64,000 bases of DNA, taken from the NCBI RefSeq assembly GCF_007679965.1, contig NZ_VEHL01000001.1:1116001-1180000 (forward strand), written 5' to 3'. Numbering within the stretch: position 1 is the stretch's first letter; every line of letters begins with the position of its first letter. Positions 51,883 through 60,967 of this stretch are shown piece by piece. A program made the translations under genes and the position numbers. Source of the DNA: Bordetella genomosp. 13 (GTDB lineage: Bacteria > Pseudomonadota > Gammaproteobacteria > Burkholderiales > Burkholderiaceae_B). The notes beneath the pieces are model-generated. The model saw only the letters and a list, made by a program, of their open reading frames with translations. It ran no database searches and was not told where the DNA came from.

Positions 51883-53421
51883 CTATTTGCCCGAGACCTT
51901 CACGCCTTCCCATCGGATCTGGCCCTGGCCGCCGGCAAGCTTGGTGACGCCGTCGGCCTTGATGAAGGTCCAGGGGATCTCGTAGAGATAGTTGTTCGGG
52001 TTCTGCTGGACCCCGATGCGGACGGCGCGGTTCAGCACTTCCCGGTAGTTGGGGGCGTCCAGCGGGGTGGTCCTGAGTTCGGCCAGCGCATCGAGGAACT
52101 CCTTGCTCGCATGCGGGGCGCTGCCGTTCATGATGCCTTGCGGACCGTAGAAGACCATCAGCGCCTGGACGGGCGATTCCCTGCCGGTGGACGTGTCCTG
52201 CGTGAAGGCGAAGTCCTTGTCGTAGTACTTCAGCTGCGTGCTCTTGCCGATGGGCACGACGCGGATGCCGACGTTCACGCCGACCTTCTTCAACTGTTCC
52301 TGCACGAGCTCGGCGAAGGGCGCGCTGTCGCCCGTCTGCGTGAATTCGACCTTCAGTTCGCCCGGCTGGTAGCCGGCCTGCGCGAGCAGCGCGCGCGCCT
52401 TGTCGGGGTCGTAGGGCCAGATGTCGGCGATGGACTTGTCGAACTGGGGATAGCGCGACGGGAAGGGCTGGTTGGTCGTGGTGCCCACGCCGAAGTTCAG
52501 CACCTTCACGAACTCGTCGCGGTCGAAGGCATAGCGGAACGCCTCGACCACTTTCGGGTTGTCGAAAGGCGCGCGATTGCGGTTGATGAGGATGTCGGCG
52601 ACCTGGCCCGTGGCCGTGTACTCGACGTCCAGGCCGGCGGCCTCGGCCGCCTTGGCCTGCGCCGGCAAGGCGAAGGCCACGTTATAGACGCCCGTCTGCA
52701 CGGCGGACACGACCGACGCCGGATCGGGGCGCGGATAGAGCTCGAAGCGGTCGATGAAGATCTCGTCGGCGCGCCAGTAGTCCGGGTTCTTCTCGAAGAC
52801 CGTGCGGTCGTCCAGCACCGATTCGACCACGCGAAAGGGGCCGGCGCCCACAGGGTATTGTTCCAGCCGCTTCTGGTCGGTGGCGGCGGCGCTGGGGCTG
52901 GCGACATAGCCGACGCGTCCGGCCAGCAGCAGCGGCACCTGGTAGTCGGGCTGGCTGAGGGTGAAGCGCACGTCGAGATCGTCGACGGCGACGATGTCGG
53001 TGATCGTCTCCAGCAGCTCGGCCGAGCGCGCGTCCTTCTGGGTCTTGGACCGGACGAAATAATCGGCCACCGCCTTCGCGTTCAGCGCGGTGCCATCCGT
53101 GAACTTGAGGTTCTCGCGCAGCGTGAACGTGACCTCGGTCCCTTGCGCGTTGTACTTCCAGCTCTTGGCCAGGCCGGGCTGCGGCAGGCCGTTCGCATCG
53201 ATCTCGGTCAGCCCTTCATACGCGAGGTTCAGGCCGAAGATGTCCCAGCCGATCTTCGACGTGACGGGGTCCCAGGAGGTCGGCAGCCCGATGGCCCAGC
53301 GTACCGTCTTGGGCTTGTCGGCGGGCTTGCCGCCGCTCGCGCTCCACACCACCGACACCACCGCCACCGCGGCCACCGCCGCGGCCACTGCCCACGTTCT
53401 TTTCCTGCGCTTCTCCGCCAC
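51883..53421 (-). CDS. Extracellular solute-binding protein, family 5 (peptide/opine type)
   Basis: Periplasmic receptor of the importer, 512 residues with GTG start. The N-terminal export segment is RTWAVAAAVAAVAVVSVVWSASGG; there is no clear lipobox. Family-5 features are NLAYEGLTEID, TFTLRENLKFTDGTALNAKAVADYFVRS, QYPVGAGPFRVVE and DPDKARALLAQAGYQPGELKVEF. It is the first gene of the probable seven-gene operon SBP-B-C-D-F-LLM-LLM. Ligand unknown, but the monooxygenases suggest a sulfur- or nitrogen-containing organic compound. Confidence 0.92.
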   Translation of the reverse strand: MAEKRRKRTWAVAAAVAAVAVVSVVWSASGGKPADKPKTVRWAIGLPTSWDPVTSKIGWDIFGLNLAYEGLTEIDANGLPQPGLAKSWKYNAQGTEVTFTLRENLKFTDGTALNAKAVADYFVRSKTQKDARSAELLETITDIVAVDDLDVRFTLSQPDYQVPLLLAGRVGYVASPSAAATDQKRLEQYPVGAGPFRVVESVLDDRTVFEKNPDYWRADEIFIDRFELYPRPDPASVVSAVQTGVYNVAFALPAQAKAAEAAGLDVEYTATGQVADILINRNRAPFDNPKVVEAFRYAFDRDEFVKVLNFGVGTTTNQPFPSRYPQFDKSIADIWPYDPDKARALLAQAGYQPGELKVEFTQTGDSAPFAELVQEQLKKVGVNVGIRVVPIGKSTQLKYYDKDFAFTQDTSTGRESPVQALMVFYGPQGIMNGSAPHASKEFLDALAELRTTPLDAPNYREVLNRAVRIGVQQNPNNYLYEIPWTFIKADGVTKLAGGQGQIRWEGVKVSGK

Positions 53422-53530
53422 CGTCGATCCTCGGACTCTGCATATCGGGGCGACCAGCTTAAAGCGATGTGCGGCGAGAACGAACGTCTATTAAAGAATA
53501 TGAATATCCCGATCCGTGGCGATGCGAGGC

Positions 53531-54763
53531 TCAGCGCGCCGCGCGTTCGGGCCGCTCTGCCTTGTCGCGCGGCAGGCAGGCCAGCACCAGCAGCGAGCAG
53601 GCGCCCGCGCACAGGAAGGCGTAGTCGTAGCGGCCCGTGAACGCGACGAAGGCCGCGAATGCGGTGGGCGCGATCATGTTGGTGAGGTTGACCAGCATGC
53701 TGGAGCCCGCGGCGGTCTCGGAGATGAGGTGGGACGGCGAGCGCCGCGCCACTTCGGCGATCTGCACGCCGTTCCAGCTGGCGGCCGAGCTGCCTGCCAC
53801 GAAGGCCAGCAGCAGCACTGACCACAGCGGCCAGTGCGGGCTGGTGAGGCCCAGCAGCGCCGTCGTCGCGGCCGAGAGGACTGCCGCGAGGGTCAGCGTC
53901 GCGGTGGCCGAGCGCAGGTAGTCGGACAGCCAGCCCAGCACGATGCGGCCGATCACGCCGCCCAGCTGCATCACGGCCGACACCATGCCGGCCAGGGCCA
54001 GCGAGTAGTGCAGGTCGTCGATGAGATAGATGACCGTGAAGGTGAACCAGCAGCTCTGGCACACGGCGAACAGGCTGCCCACGATGGACATCTTCAGCAG
54101 GCCGCGGTTGCTGGCCAGCGAGGCCAGCGGCACGCCCAGCGCGCGCACCGATTGCCAGGTCGGCATGGCGAGCGCGCGGCCCGGCCGGGCGGGCACGTCG
54201 TCCAGGCTGGCGCTCAGCCGCCAGGTCAGCAGCGTGGGCACCAGTACGAGCAGGGCACACGCGAACACCGCCAAGCGCCAGCCGGCGCCGATGACGATCA
54301 AGGGCACCAGCAGGCCCGCGATGACGCCGGCCAGCGGCACGCCGGCCTGCTTGACCGAGAACATGAGATTGCGCATGCCGGGCGGCGAGTAGCGCTGCAG
54401 CACCTCGCTGCCGGCCGGGTTGGCCGCGCCGTTGCTCAGGCCCATCACGAAACAGGCGGCCAGCGCGATGGCCACGCTGGGGCTGAGGAACAGCATCATG
54501 CAGATCACGCCCAGCACCAGCGTGAGCTGCAGGCTGCGCATGCCGCCGATCTGCTTGATGAGGGTCGAGCCCGCCACGAGGATCGCCAGTCCGCCCAGCG
54601 AGTTGCTGGCGGTCAGGTAGCCGACGGAGCTGCCGCTCCAGCCGAACTCTTCGGACATGGCCGGCGTGATGACCGGGATGATCCGGGACAGGAACGCCGA
54701 GGTGGTCTGCAGGATGAAGATTGCCGCAACCGGCATGAGCCAGGCAGGTACTGCGCGTGTCAT
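53531..54763 (-). CDS. MFS transporter
   Basis: Major facilitator of 410 residues with about 12 hydrophobic segments, beginning PAWLMPVAAIFILQTTSAFLSRIIPVITP. The A-motif region is replaced by GGLAILVAGSTLIKQIGGMRSL; the second half includes GGVIGRIVLGWLSDYLRSATATLTLAAVLS, a good DxxxR-type motif. It lies upstream of and on the same strand as the ABC operon, and divergent from the first PrpD gene, so it may belong to either unit. Substrate not readable, probably a small organic acid. Confidence 0.9.
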   Translation of the reverse strand: MTRAVPAWLMPVAAIFILQTTSAFLSRIIPVITPAMSEEFGWSGSSVGYLTASNSLGGLAILVAGSTLIKQIGGMRSLQLTLVLGVICMMLFLSPSVAIALAACFVMGLSNGAANPAGSEVLQRYSPPGMRNLMFSVKQAGVPLAGVIAGLLVPLIVIGAGWRLAVFACALLVLVPTLLTWRLSASLDDVPARPGRALAMPTWQSVRALGVPLASLASNRGLLKMSIVGSLFAVCQSCWFTFTVIYLIDDLHYSLALAGMVSAVMQLGGVIGRIVLGWLSDYLRSATATLTLAAVLSAATTALLGLTSPHWPLWSVLLLAFVAGSSAASWNGVQIAEVARRSPSHLISETAAGSSMLVNLTNMIAPTAFAAFVAFTGRYDYAFLCAGACSLLVLACLPRDKAERPERAAR

Positions 54764-55153
54764 CGCTTCTCTATGGGCTTGTTCTTGTGGGGCGGGCGGC
54801 TGGGTGATCCCACCGCGCGGCCGAAGGCCCTGTCTCCTTGTGGTCGATGATACTCCGCGGGCAGGGTCGCCCGGCGCGTAGTGTCCGCAGGGTATGCGAG
54901 CCCATGCGCGATGCGGCGGCGAGCGCGTTGGGGCGACGCCAGGGGCCGATGCCACGATCGGATCAACGCAGCGACTCCTCGGATCGACACCGTCGCTCGC
55001 TGGTTGTTGAACGCCGTTCATCTCTGTTTTGAGCCGCGCCGCCTGGATAGGCCCGCCGGCGCTGCCTATCATCGACGGGACAGCGCCGGGCCGGGCGCGC
55101 GCCCTCGCGCGCGCCGTCGAGGCACCGGCCGATCCGCGCAAGGAGCAGACGAG
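54764..55153. other. Divergent intergenic region between MFS and PrpD 1 genes
   Basis: An open frame extends from 54881 into the PrpD gene, but its first 90 residues are Arg-rich and unlike the family. I see no confident promoter, operator or small gene here. Confidence 0.5.
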
Positions 55154-56599
55154 GTGGACGACCTGAAGGCATGGAAACAACTGGCCCGCGAGCATCGCGG
55201 CATCACGCGCGAGCTGGCGGCCTTCGTCGCGGGGCTCGGGCCCGCCGACGTGCCGGCCCACACGCGCGACGTGCTGGGCAAGGCGCTGGTCGATGCCCTG
55301 GGCTGCGGACTGTACGGGCTGACCACGCCGTGGGGCCGCATCATGGGCGAGTTCGCGCGCGAGCTTCAGGGCCCGGCCGAGGCCGCGCTGTGGGGCGGCG
55401 GCGCGCGCATCGCGGCGGCCAACAGCGTGCTGGCCGGCGGCACCGCCGTGCATGCCTTCGACTTCGACGACCACAGCCGCGCCAAGATCCATCCGGGCGC
55501 GCTGGTGGTGCCGGTGGCGCTGGCGCTGGGCGAGCGCCAGCAGGCCGATGGCGGCACCTTGCTGGCCGCGATGGCGGCCGGCTACGAGACCATGAACCGC
55601 GTCAGCCAGGCGGCCAATCCCAGCCGGGCGCGCATGCGCGGCTGGCACTTGACCGGCACGACGGGCACGCTGGCGGCGGCCGCCACGGCCAGCGTCATCC
55701 TCGGCCTGGACGCGGACACCACGGCCAGCGCGCTGGGCCTGGCGGGCACGCAGTCGGCCGGCACCTGGGCCTTCACGGCCGACGGCGGCATGAGCAAGCG
55801 CATGCATCCGGGCCGTTCCGCGCAGGCGGGCGTGATGGCCGCGCTGCTGGCGCAGCGCGGCTTCATCGGTCCGCGCTACATCCTGGAAGCCGAGGACGGC
55901 GGACTGCTGTTCGGCATGTCGGACACGCCACGCCCCGCGATGCTGACCGAGGCGCTGGGCCGCCGCTGGCACACCGACGAGACCTGCTTCAAGCCGCATG
56001 CGTGCTGCGGCAGCAATCACGCCTGCATCGATGCGGCGCTGGACCTGATGCGCGAGCACGCGCTGCGGGTGGACGACGTGGCGCGCATCGTGGCCGGCAT
56101 CGCCAGCGTGGTGGATACGCAGACCGGCTTCGAGTACCGCGCCGATTCGGTGCTGAACGCGCAGATGAGCCTGCGCTACAACATCGCCGTGGCCATGTGC
56201 GACGGCCAGGCCTATCTGGAGCAGTTCACGCCCGAGCGCATCGTCGAGCCCGGCGTGGTGGCGCTGGCCGGACGCGTGGAGATCGAGATCGATCCGGAGA
56301 TCGACCGGGCCTATCCCGAGATCTACGGCGGCCGGGTCACTCTGGTGACGCGCGACGGCCGCACGCTGACGCGCAAGGTGGAGTATTCGCGCGGCATGCC
56401 CGAGAACCCCATGTCGCGCGACGAGATCGAGCGCAAGTACCTGTCGCTGGCCACGGCCGCGGTGGGCGAACCGCATGCGGGCCGCGTGCTGCAGGCCGCC
56501 AACGCGCTGTTCGACGGCGGCTCGGTGGAACCGCTGGCGCAGCTGCTGATGCGGGCGGAGGTGCGCGCGGCGGCCGCCGACGCGGCGGTCGCGGCCTGA
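55154..56599 (+). CDS. MmgE/PrpD-family protein, copy 1
   Basis: Member of the 2-methylcitrate dehydratase / cis-aconitate decarboxylase superfamily, 481 residues. The GTG start at 55154 follows AAGGAG. Signatures are ALVDALGCGLYGLTTPWGR, NSVLAGGTAVHAFDFDDHSRAKIHPGALVVPVALALGE, GLAGTQSAGTWAFTADGGMSKRMHPGRSAQAGVMAALLAQRGF, FKPHACCGSNHACIDAALDL. Which substrate it dehydrates or decarboxylates is unknown. It stands upstream of the LysR gene and is separate from the other three copies. Confidence 0.9.
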   Translation: MDDLKAWKQLAREHRGITRELAAFVAGLGPADVPAHTRDVLGKALVDALGCGLYGLTTPWGRIMGEFARELQGPAEAALWGGGARIAAANSVLAGGTAVHAFDFDDHSRAKIHPGALVVPVALALGERQQADGGTLLAAMAAGYETMNRVSQAANPSRARMRGWHLTGTTGTLAAAATASVILGLDADTTASALGLAGTQSAGTWAFTADGGMSKRMHPGRSAQAGVMAALLAQRGFIGPRYILEAEDGGLLFGMSDTPRPAMLTEALGRRWHTDETCFKPHACCGSNHACIDAALDLMREHALRVDDVARIVAGIASVVDTQTGFEYRADSVLNAQMSLRYNIAVAMCDGQAYLEQFTPERIVEPGVVALAGRVEIEIDPEIDRAYPEIYGGRVTLVTRDGRTLTRKVEYSRGMPENPMSRDEIERKYLSLATAAVGEPHAGRVLQAANALFDGGSVEPLAQLLMRAEVRAAAADAAVAA

Positions 56600-56656
56600 C
56601 GGGCCATATGGGCCATAGGGGCCGCAGGGCCGCCGGGGCGCAGGCGTGGGCGGCGC

Positions 56657-57577
56657 CTATTGCGGCGTGATCTTGTCCCAATCGGGATCGCCGGGGATCA
56701 GGTCGAGCAGGAAGTCGACGAAGGCGCGCACCTTGGGTGACAGCTGCTTGCCGGGCAGGTAGACCACCGATACCGGCGGCCCGATGCTGACGAAGTCCGT
56801 GAGGATGCAGCGCAGGCGGCCGTCGCGGATGGCGTCGGCCGCGATGAAGTTGCTGATCATGGCGATGCCCAGCCCCGAGCACGCGGCTTCCAGCAGGGAC
56901 TCGGCGTTGTTGATGTTGAGCCGCCCCGAGACGGTCTTGGGATAGGCCTTGCCGTCCTTGGTGAACTGCCACTCGCGGTAGCGCCCCGTGTGCATCAGCA
57001 CGTAGGCCAGGCAGTGGTGGCGGTCGAGTTCCTCTGGCGTCTGGGGCGCGCCGTGGCGCGCCAGGTATTCGGGCGAGGCGCAGGCCACGAAACGCAGGTT
57101 GCACAGCTTGCGCGCGATCAGGCGGGCATCGGCGGGCTCGCCGATGTGCACGGCGGCGTCGATGCCTTCATAGGCCAGGTCGACGTTGCGGTCGCTCAGT
57201 TCGGCGTCGAGCACCAGGTCGGGATTGTGCTGCAGGAAGCGGCTGAGCGCCGGCACGATCACGCGCCGCCCGAAGCCCACCGGCATGTGCACGCGCAGCC
57301 GGCCATGCGGCCGCGACGTGGTGCGGTTCAGGGCGTTCTCGGCGTCCTCGATCTGCGCCAGCACCTGCAGGCAGTGCTCGAAGAAGCTGGCGCCGTCGTT
57401 GGTCAGCCCGACCGAACGGGTGGTCCGGTGCAGCAGCCGCACGCCCAGTTCCTGTTCCAGCCGCGTGATGGCCTTGCTGACGGCGGACGAGGTCAGGCCC
57501 AGGCGCTTGGCGGCCTCGGTGAAGCTGCGCGTTTCCGCGACGCGCACGAACACGCGCAGGGCATTGAGGTTCTCCAA
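56657..57577 (-). CDS. LysR-family transcriptional regulator
   Basis: 306-residue regulator with N-terminal HTH (ALRVFVRVAETRSFTEAAKRLGLTSSAVSKAITRLEQELGVRLLHRTTR, residues 5-53) and a substrate-binding domain (LRVHMPVGFGRRVIVPALSRFLQ, DAAVHIGEPADARLIARKL). The start is a TTG at 57577; no ATG fits. It diverges from the Bug receptor gene at 57732, with a dyad between them, and likely controls the Bug-PrpD-MBL cluster. Confidence 0.92.
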   Translation of the reverse strand: MENLNALRVFVRVAETRSFTEAAKRLGLTSSAVSKAITRLEQELGVRLLHRTTRSVGLTNDGASFFEHCLQVLAQIEDAENALNRTTSRPHGRLRVHMPVGFGRRVIVPALSRFLQHNPDLVLDAELSDRNVDLAYEGIDAAVHIGEPADARLIARKLCNLRFVACASPEYLARHGAPQTPEELDRHHCLAYVLMHTGRYREWQFTKDGKAYPKTVSGRLNINNAESLLEAACSGLGIAMISNFIAADAIRDGRLRCILTDFVSIGPPVSVVYLPGKQLSPKVRAFVDFLLDLIPGDPDWDKITPQ

Positions 57578-57594
57578 GGCGGGTCCCCGGTATT

Positions 57595-57613
57595 TAGTGA
57601 ATTTGGTTCACTA
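57595..57613. promoter_or_regulatory. Candidate LysR operator
   Basis: TAGTGAA (57595-57601) and TTCACTA (57607-57613) form a 7-bp dyad with a 5-bp spacer, just upstream of the TTG start of the LysR gene and within the divergent region. The T-N17-A dyad form is typical of LysR sites. Confidence 0.5.
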
Positions 57614-57731
57614 GTATTTTGAATTACGCCTGATTGATCGGTTTTTATACCGTAATTAGACTGCCTGCATCAAGTAGAAACACGCGCCGCGATCACGACG
57701 ACGGACGCGAGCCTTCGACAGGAGACAGGCG

Positions 57732-58742
57732 ATGAACGCAGTAAGCGGGATGTCCCGTTCATGGAAAGTCCTGGCCGCGGCGCTGGTCGCCACGCTGCCT
57801 TTCGCGGCTCCATCCGCCCATGCGGCCGCGGCGGGCGCCGCCGGCTTTCCCGACCATCCCGTCCGCCTGATCGTGCCGTTCCCGCCGGGCGGCGGCACCG
57901 ACATCCTGGCGCGTCCGCTGGCGCAGAAGCTGTCCGAGCAATGGGGCCAGCCGGTCGTGGTGGAGAACCGCGCGGGCGCGGGCGGCAACATCGGCACCGA
58001 CGTGGCGGCGCGGGCGCCGGCCGACGGCTACACGCTGGTGCTGGGCACGGTGGGCACGCACGCCATCAACCAGAGCCTGTACGCCAACCTGCCGTACGAC
58101 GCGGTGCGCGACTTCGCGGCCATCACCATCGTCGCCAACACGCCGAACATCCTGGTGGTGAATCCTTCTCTGCCCGTGAAGTCGGTGCAGGAACTGCTGG
58201 ACTATGCGCGCGCCAAGCCCGGCGCGCTGAACTACGCCACGCCCGGCAACGGCACGCCGCCGCACCTGGCCACCGAGATCCTCAAGAGCATGGCGGGCGT
58301 TTCGCTGACGCACGTGCCCTACAAAGGGAGCGGCCCGGCCATGACCGACCTGCTGGGCGGGCAGGTGCAGGTGATGATCGCCAACGCGCCCGTGGTGATT
58401 CCGTACATCAAGTCGGGCCAGCTGCGCGGCCTGGCCACGACCAGCGCGCAGCGGCCCGACATGGCGCGCGACCTGCCCACGCTGGCCGAGAGCGGCCTGA
58501 AGGGCTACGAGGCCGATACCTGGTATGGACTGTTCACCGCGGCCGGCACGCCGCGTCCCATCGTGGAGAAGCTGAACGCCGATGTGGTCAAGGCACTGTC
58601 CTCGCCCGACATCCGCGCGCTGTACGCGCAGCAGGGTGCCGAGGTGGTGGCCGACGGCGCCGACCAGGCGCAGGCCAAGGTGCGCGCCGAGGTCGAGAAG
58701 TGGCGCGGCGTCATCAAGTCCATCGGCGTGAAAGTGGATTGA
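57732..58742 (+). CDS. Bug-family tripartite tricarboxylate receptor
   Basis: Periplasmic receptor of 336 residues. The signal peptide ends AHAAA. Motifs are FPDHPVRLIVPFPPGGGTDILARPL, PVVVENRAGAGGNIGTDVAARAPADGYTL, GTPPHLATEILKSMAGVSLTHVPYKGSGPAMTDLLGGQV. CAGGAG precedes the ATG. It is the first gene of a plus-strand operon leading into PrpD 2, so its ligand is probably the substrate of that pathway. Confidence 0.93.
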   Translation: MNAVSGMSRSWKVLAAALVATLPFAAPSAHAAAAGAAGFPDHPVRLIVPFPPGGGTDILARPLAQKLSEQWGQPVVVENRAGAGGNIGTDVAARAPADGYTLVLGTVGTHAINQSLYANLPYDAVRDFAAITIVANTPNILVVNPSLPVKSVQELLDYARAKPGALNYATPGNGTPPHLATEILKSMAGVSLTHVPYKGSGPAMTDLLGGQVQVMIANAPVVIPYIKSGQLRGLATTSAQRPDMARDLPTLAESGLKGYEADTWYGLFTAAGTPRPIVEKLNADVVKALSSPDIRALYAQQGAEVVADGADQAQAKVRAEVEKWRGVIKSIGVKVD

Positions 58743-58747
58743 CGGGC

Positions 58748-60133
58748 ATGGACGCTTCCGCTGAAACCGCCCAGGCGCCCGCGCTGGCCGCCAGGCTGGG
58801 CCGCTTCGCCGCCAGCCTGCGCACGAGCGACGTGCCCGCCGGCGTGGCCGATGCCGTCACGCTGCGCGTGCTGGACGTGCTGGCCGCCGCCGCCACCGGC
58901 GTGCGGGCGGGCACCCATGTCGGCCTGCTGGGCCTGCTGCCGGGCGATGGCCCCATCGCCATCTGGGGCACCGGCGCGGCGCGCGGCCTGCGCGACGGGG
59001 CCCTGATCAACAGCGCACTGGCGCACTCCACGTATTTCGAGGACGGCTCGCGCTATACGGGCGGCCATCCGTCCTCGGCCGTGATCCCCGCGGCCATGGC
59101 CCTGGCGCAGGCCCGCGGCGCCTCGGGTGCGCGGTTGGTGGCCGCCATCGCGGCCGGCTACGAAGTGTTCCTGCGGCTGGGCCGCGCGATCTATCCGTCG
59201 ACGGTGCAGCGCGGCTTCCAGAGCACGGCGATCCTGGCCGCGCCCGCCACCGCCGCCGCCGCCGCGGTGCTGCTGGAACTGGACGACACGCAGGCCGCCC
59301 ATGCCATCGCCATCGCGTGCAGCCATGGCGCCGGCCTGAAGGAAGCATTGAAGAGCGCCGACAGCCAGCCCCTGCAGGTGGGCCGCAGCAGCGAAGGCGG
59401 CCTGCTGTCCGCGCTGTATGCCGCACAGGGCGCGCGCGGCGCGCCGGCCGTGATCGAGCAGGGCTTCCTGAAGGCGTTCGCGCAGGATGCCCAGGCCGCG
59501 CCCGTGGCCGAGGCCCTGGGCCAGCGCTGGCACATCGACGAGACCTATCTGAAAGCGCACGGCGGCTGCCGCGGCAACCACGCGCCCGTGGACGCGGTCG
59601 CCGACCTGGCGCGCGGGCATGCGCTGCGGGCCAACCAGATCGAATCCATCGACGTGCGCGTCGATACGGTGACGCTGGCCGCCGCCATCGAGGCGCCGCG
59701 CGATGGCGACCAAGCGCAGTTCTCGATCGGCTTCTCGATCGCGGTGATGCTGTGCGCGGGCGACGCCACGCCGGCCCGCTACACCGACGCCATGCTGGCC
59801 GACCCCGCCGTGCGCGCGCTGATGGCGCGCATCCGCGTGCGGGCCGACGCGGCGCTGGACGAAGGCTATCCGCTGCGGCGCGGCGCGGTCGCCGTGGTGC
59901 GCACCACCGATGGCCGCGTGCTGGAGCAGTCCCTGGACCACGCCCGCGGCGAACCCGAGAACCCCATGCCGCGCGCCGAGGTCCAGCGCAAGTTCGAACT
60001 GGCGGCCGGGCCCGTCTACGGCGCCGCCACGCCGCGCCTGCGCGACCTGGTGCTGTCGCTGCCCTCCCTGCCCGAGCTGGCCTCGCTCGGCGCGCTTCTG
60101 CAACCGTCAACGACCCTGTCCTCGAAACAATGA
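58748..60133 (+). CDS. MmgE/PrpD-family protein, copy 2
   Basis: 461 residues. Conserved blocks are LRVLDVLAAAATGV, NSALAHSTYFEDGSRYTGGHPSSAVIPAAMALAQ, AIACSHGAGLKEALKSADSQPLQVGRSSEGG, YLKAHGGCRGNHAPVDAVADLARGH, and the C-terminal GEPENPMPRAEVQRKF. The HSTYFEDG region replaces HAFDFDD of copy 1, so the active site may be adapted to another substrate. It starts 5 bp after the Bug gene and its TGA overlaps the ATG of the MBL-fold gene. Confidence 0.9.
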   Translation: MDASAETAQAPALAARLGRFAASLRTSDVPAGVADAVTLRVLDVLAAAATGVRAGTHVGLLGLLPGDGPIAIWGTGAARGLRDGALINSALAHSTYFEDGSRYTGGHPSSAVIPAAMALAQARGASGARLVAAIAAGYEVFLRLGRAIYPSTVQRGFQSTAILAAPATAAAAAVLLELDDTQAAHAIAIACSHGAGLKEALKSADSQPLQVGRSSEGGLLSALYAAQGARGAPAVIEQGFLKAFAQDAQAAPVAEALGQRWHIDETYLKAHGGCRGNHAPVDAVADLARGHALRANQIESIDVRVDTVTLAAAIEAPRDGDQAQFSIGFSIAVMLCAGDATPARYTDAMLADPAVRALMARIRVRADAALDEGYPLRRGAVAVVRTTDGRVLEQSLDHARGEPENPMPRAEVQRKFELAAGPVYGAATPRLRDLVLSLPSLPELASLGALLQPSTTLSSKQ

Positions 60134-60939
60134 CCGACACCCGCGACCTGCCGACCTACGAGGTCTATGCCATCCGCTACGCCACGCGCGACGCCATGCG
60201 CCGCAACCATTTCATCGGCGGCGACCCGCACGACGCGCCCATGCCGATGGACTATTACCTGTGGCTGGTGCGCGGCCCCGACCGCGAGTTCGTCGTGGAC
60301 ACCGGCTTCGGCGCCGAGGTGGCGCAGAAGCGCGGCCGCACGCTGCTGCGCGCGCCGGAGCAGGGCCTGGCCCTGATGGGCGTGGACGTGGCGCAGGTGC
60401 GCGACGTCATCATCACGCACCTGCACTACGACCACGTCGGCACCTTCGATACCTTCGCCCGCGCGCAGTTCCACCTGCAGGACGACGAGATGCAGTACGC
60501 CACGGGCCGCCACATGCGCCAGCGCCAGTTCAACCACGGCTACGAGGTCGACGAGGTGGTGGGCATGGTGCGCATGGTCTACAAGGACCGCGTCACGTTC
60601 CACCAGGGCGAGGCCGAGCTGGCGCCGGGCCTGACCGTGCACCGCATCGGCGGCCACACCCACGGCCTGCAGTGCGTGCGCGTGCACACGCGGCGCGGCT
60701 GGGTCGTGCTGGCCTCGGACACCAGCCACTTCTACGAGCACTTCGAGCAGAAGCGCGTGTTCACCACCATGTTCCACCTGGGCGAGGCCCTGGAGGGCTA
60801 CGCCACGCTGCAGCGCCTGGCCGACAGCCCGCGCCACATCATCCCCGGCCATGACCCGCTGGTGATGCAGCGCTACCCCGCGGCCTCGGCCGAACTGGAA
60901 GGCATCGTGGTCCGGCTGGACGCCGAGCCCACGGCCTGA
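60130..60939 (+). CDS. MBL-fold metallohydrolase, N-acyl-homoserine-lactonase-like, copy 1
   Basis: 269-residue zinc hydrolase. The motif HLHYDH is at residues 97-102, with further ligands in GGHTHGLQ, ASDTSHFY and IIPGHDP. The N-terminus (YATRDAMRRNHFIGGDPHDAPMPMDYYLWLV) resembles the lactonase-like subgroup. ATGA overlap with PrpD 2 shows translational coupling, so it more likely opens a lactone intermediate of the same pathway than a quorum signal. A paralogue begins at 63772. Confidence 0.9.
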   Translation: MTDTRDLPTYEVYAIRYATRDAMRRNHFIGGDPHDAPMPMDYYLWLVRGPDREFVVDTGFGAEVAQKRGRTLLRAPEQGLALMGVDVAQVRDVIITHLHYDHVGTFDTFARAQFHLQDDEMQYATGRHMRQRQFNHGYEVDEVVGMVRMVYKDRVTFHQGEAELAPGLTVHRIGGHTHGLQCVRVHTRRGWVVLASDTSHFYEHFEQKRVFTTMFHLGEALEGYATLQRLADSPRHIIPGHDPLVMQRYPAASAELEGIVVRLDAEPTA

Positions 60940-60967
60940 CCCACCCAACGCAATCGCAGAGGACACC

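Noticed and set aside
60130..60939. Quorum-quenching AHL lactonase
   Set aside because: The fold and motif match, but translational coupling to a PrpD gene and the repeated pairing favour a catabolic lactone hydrolase.
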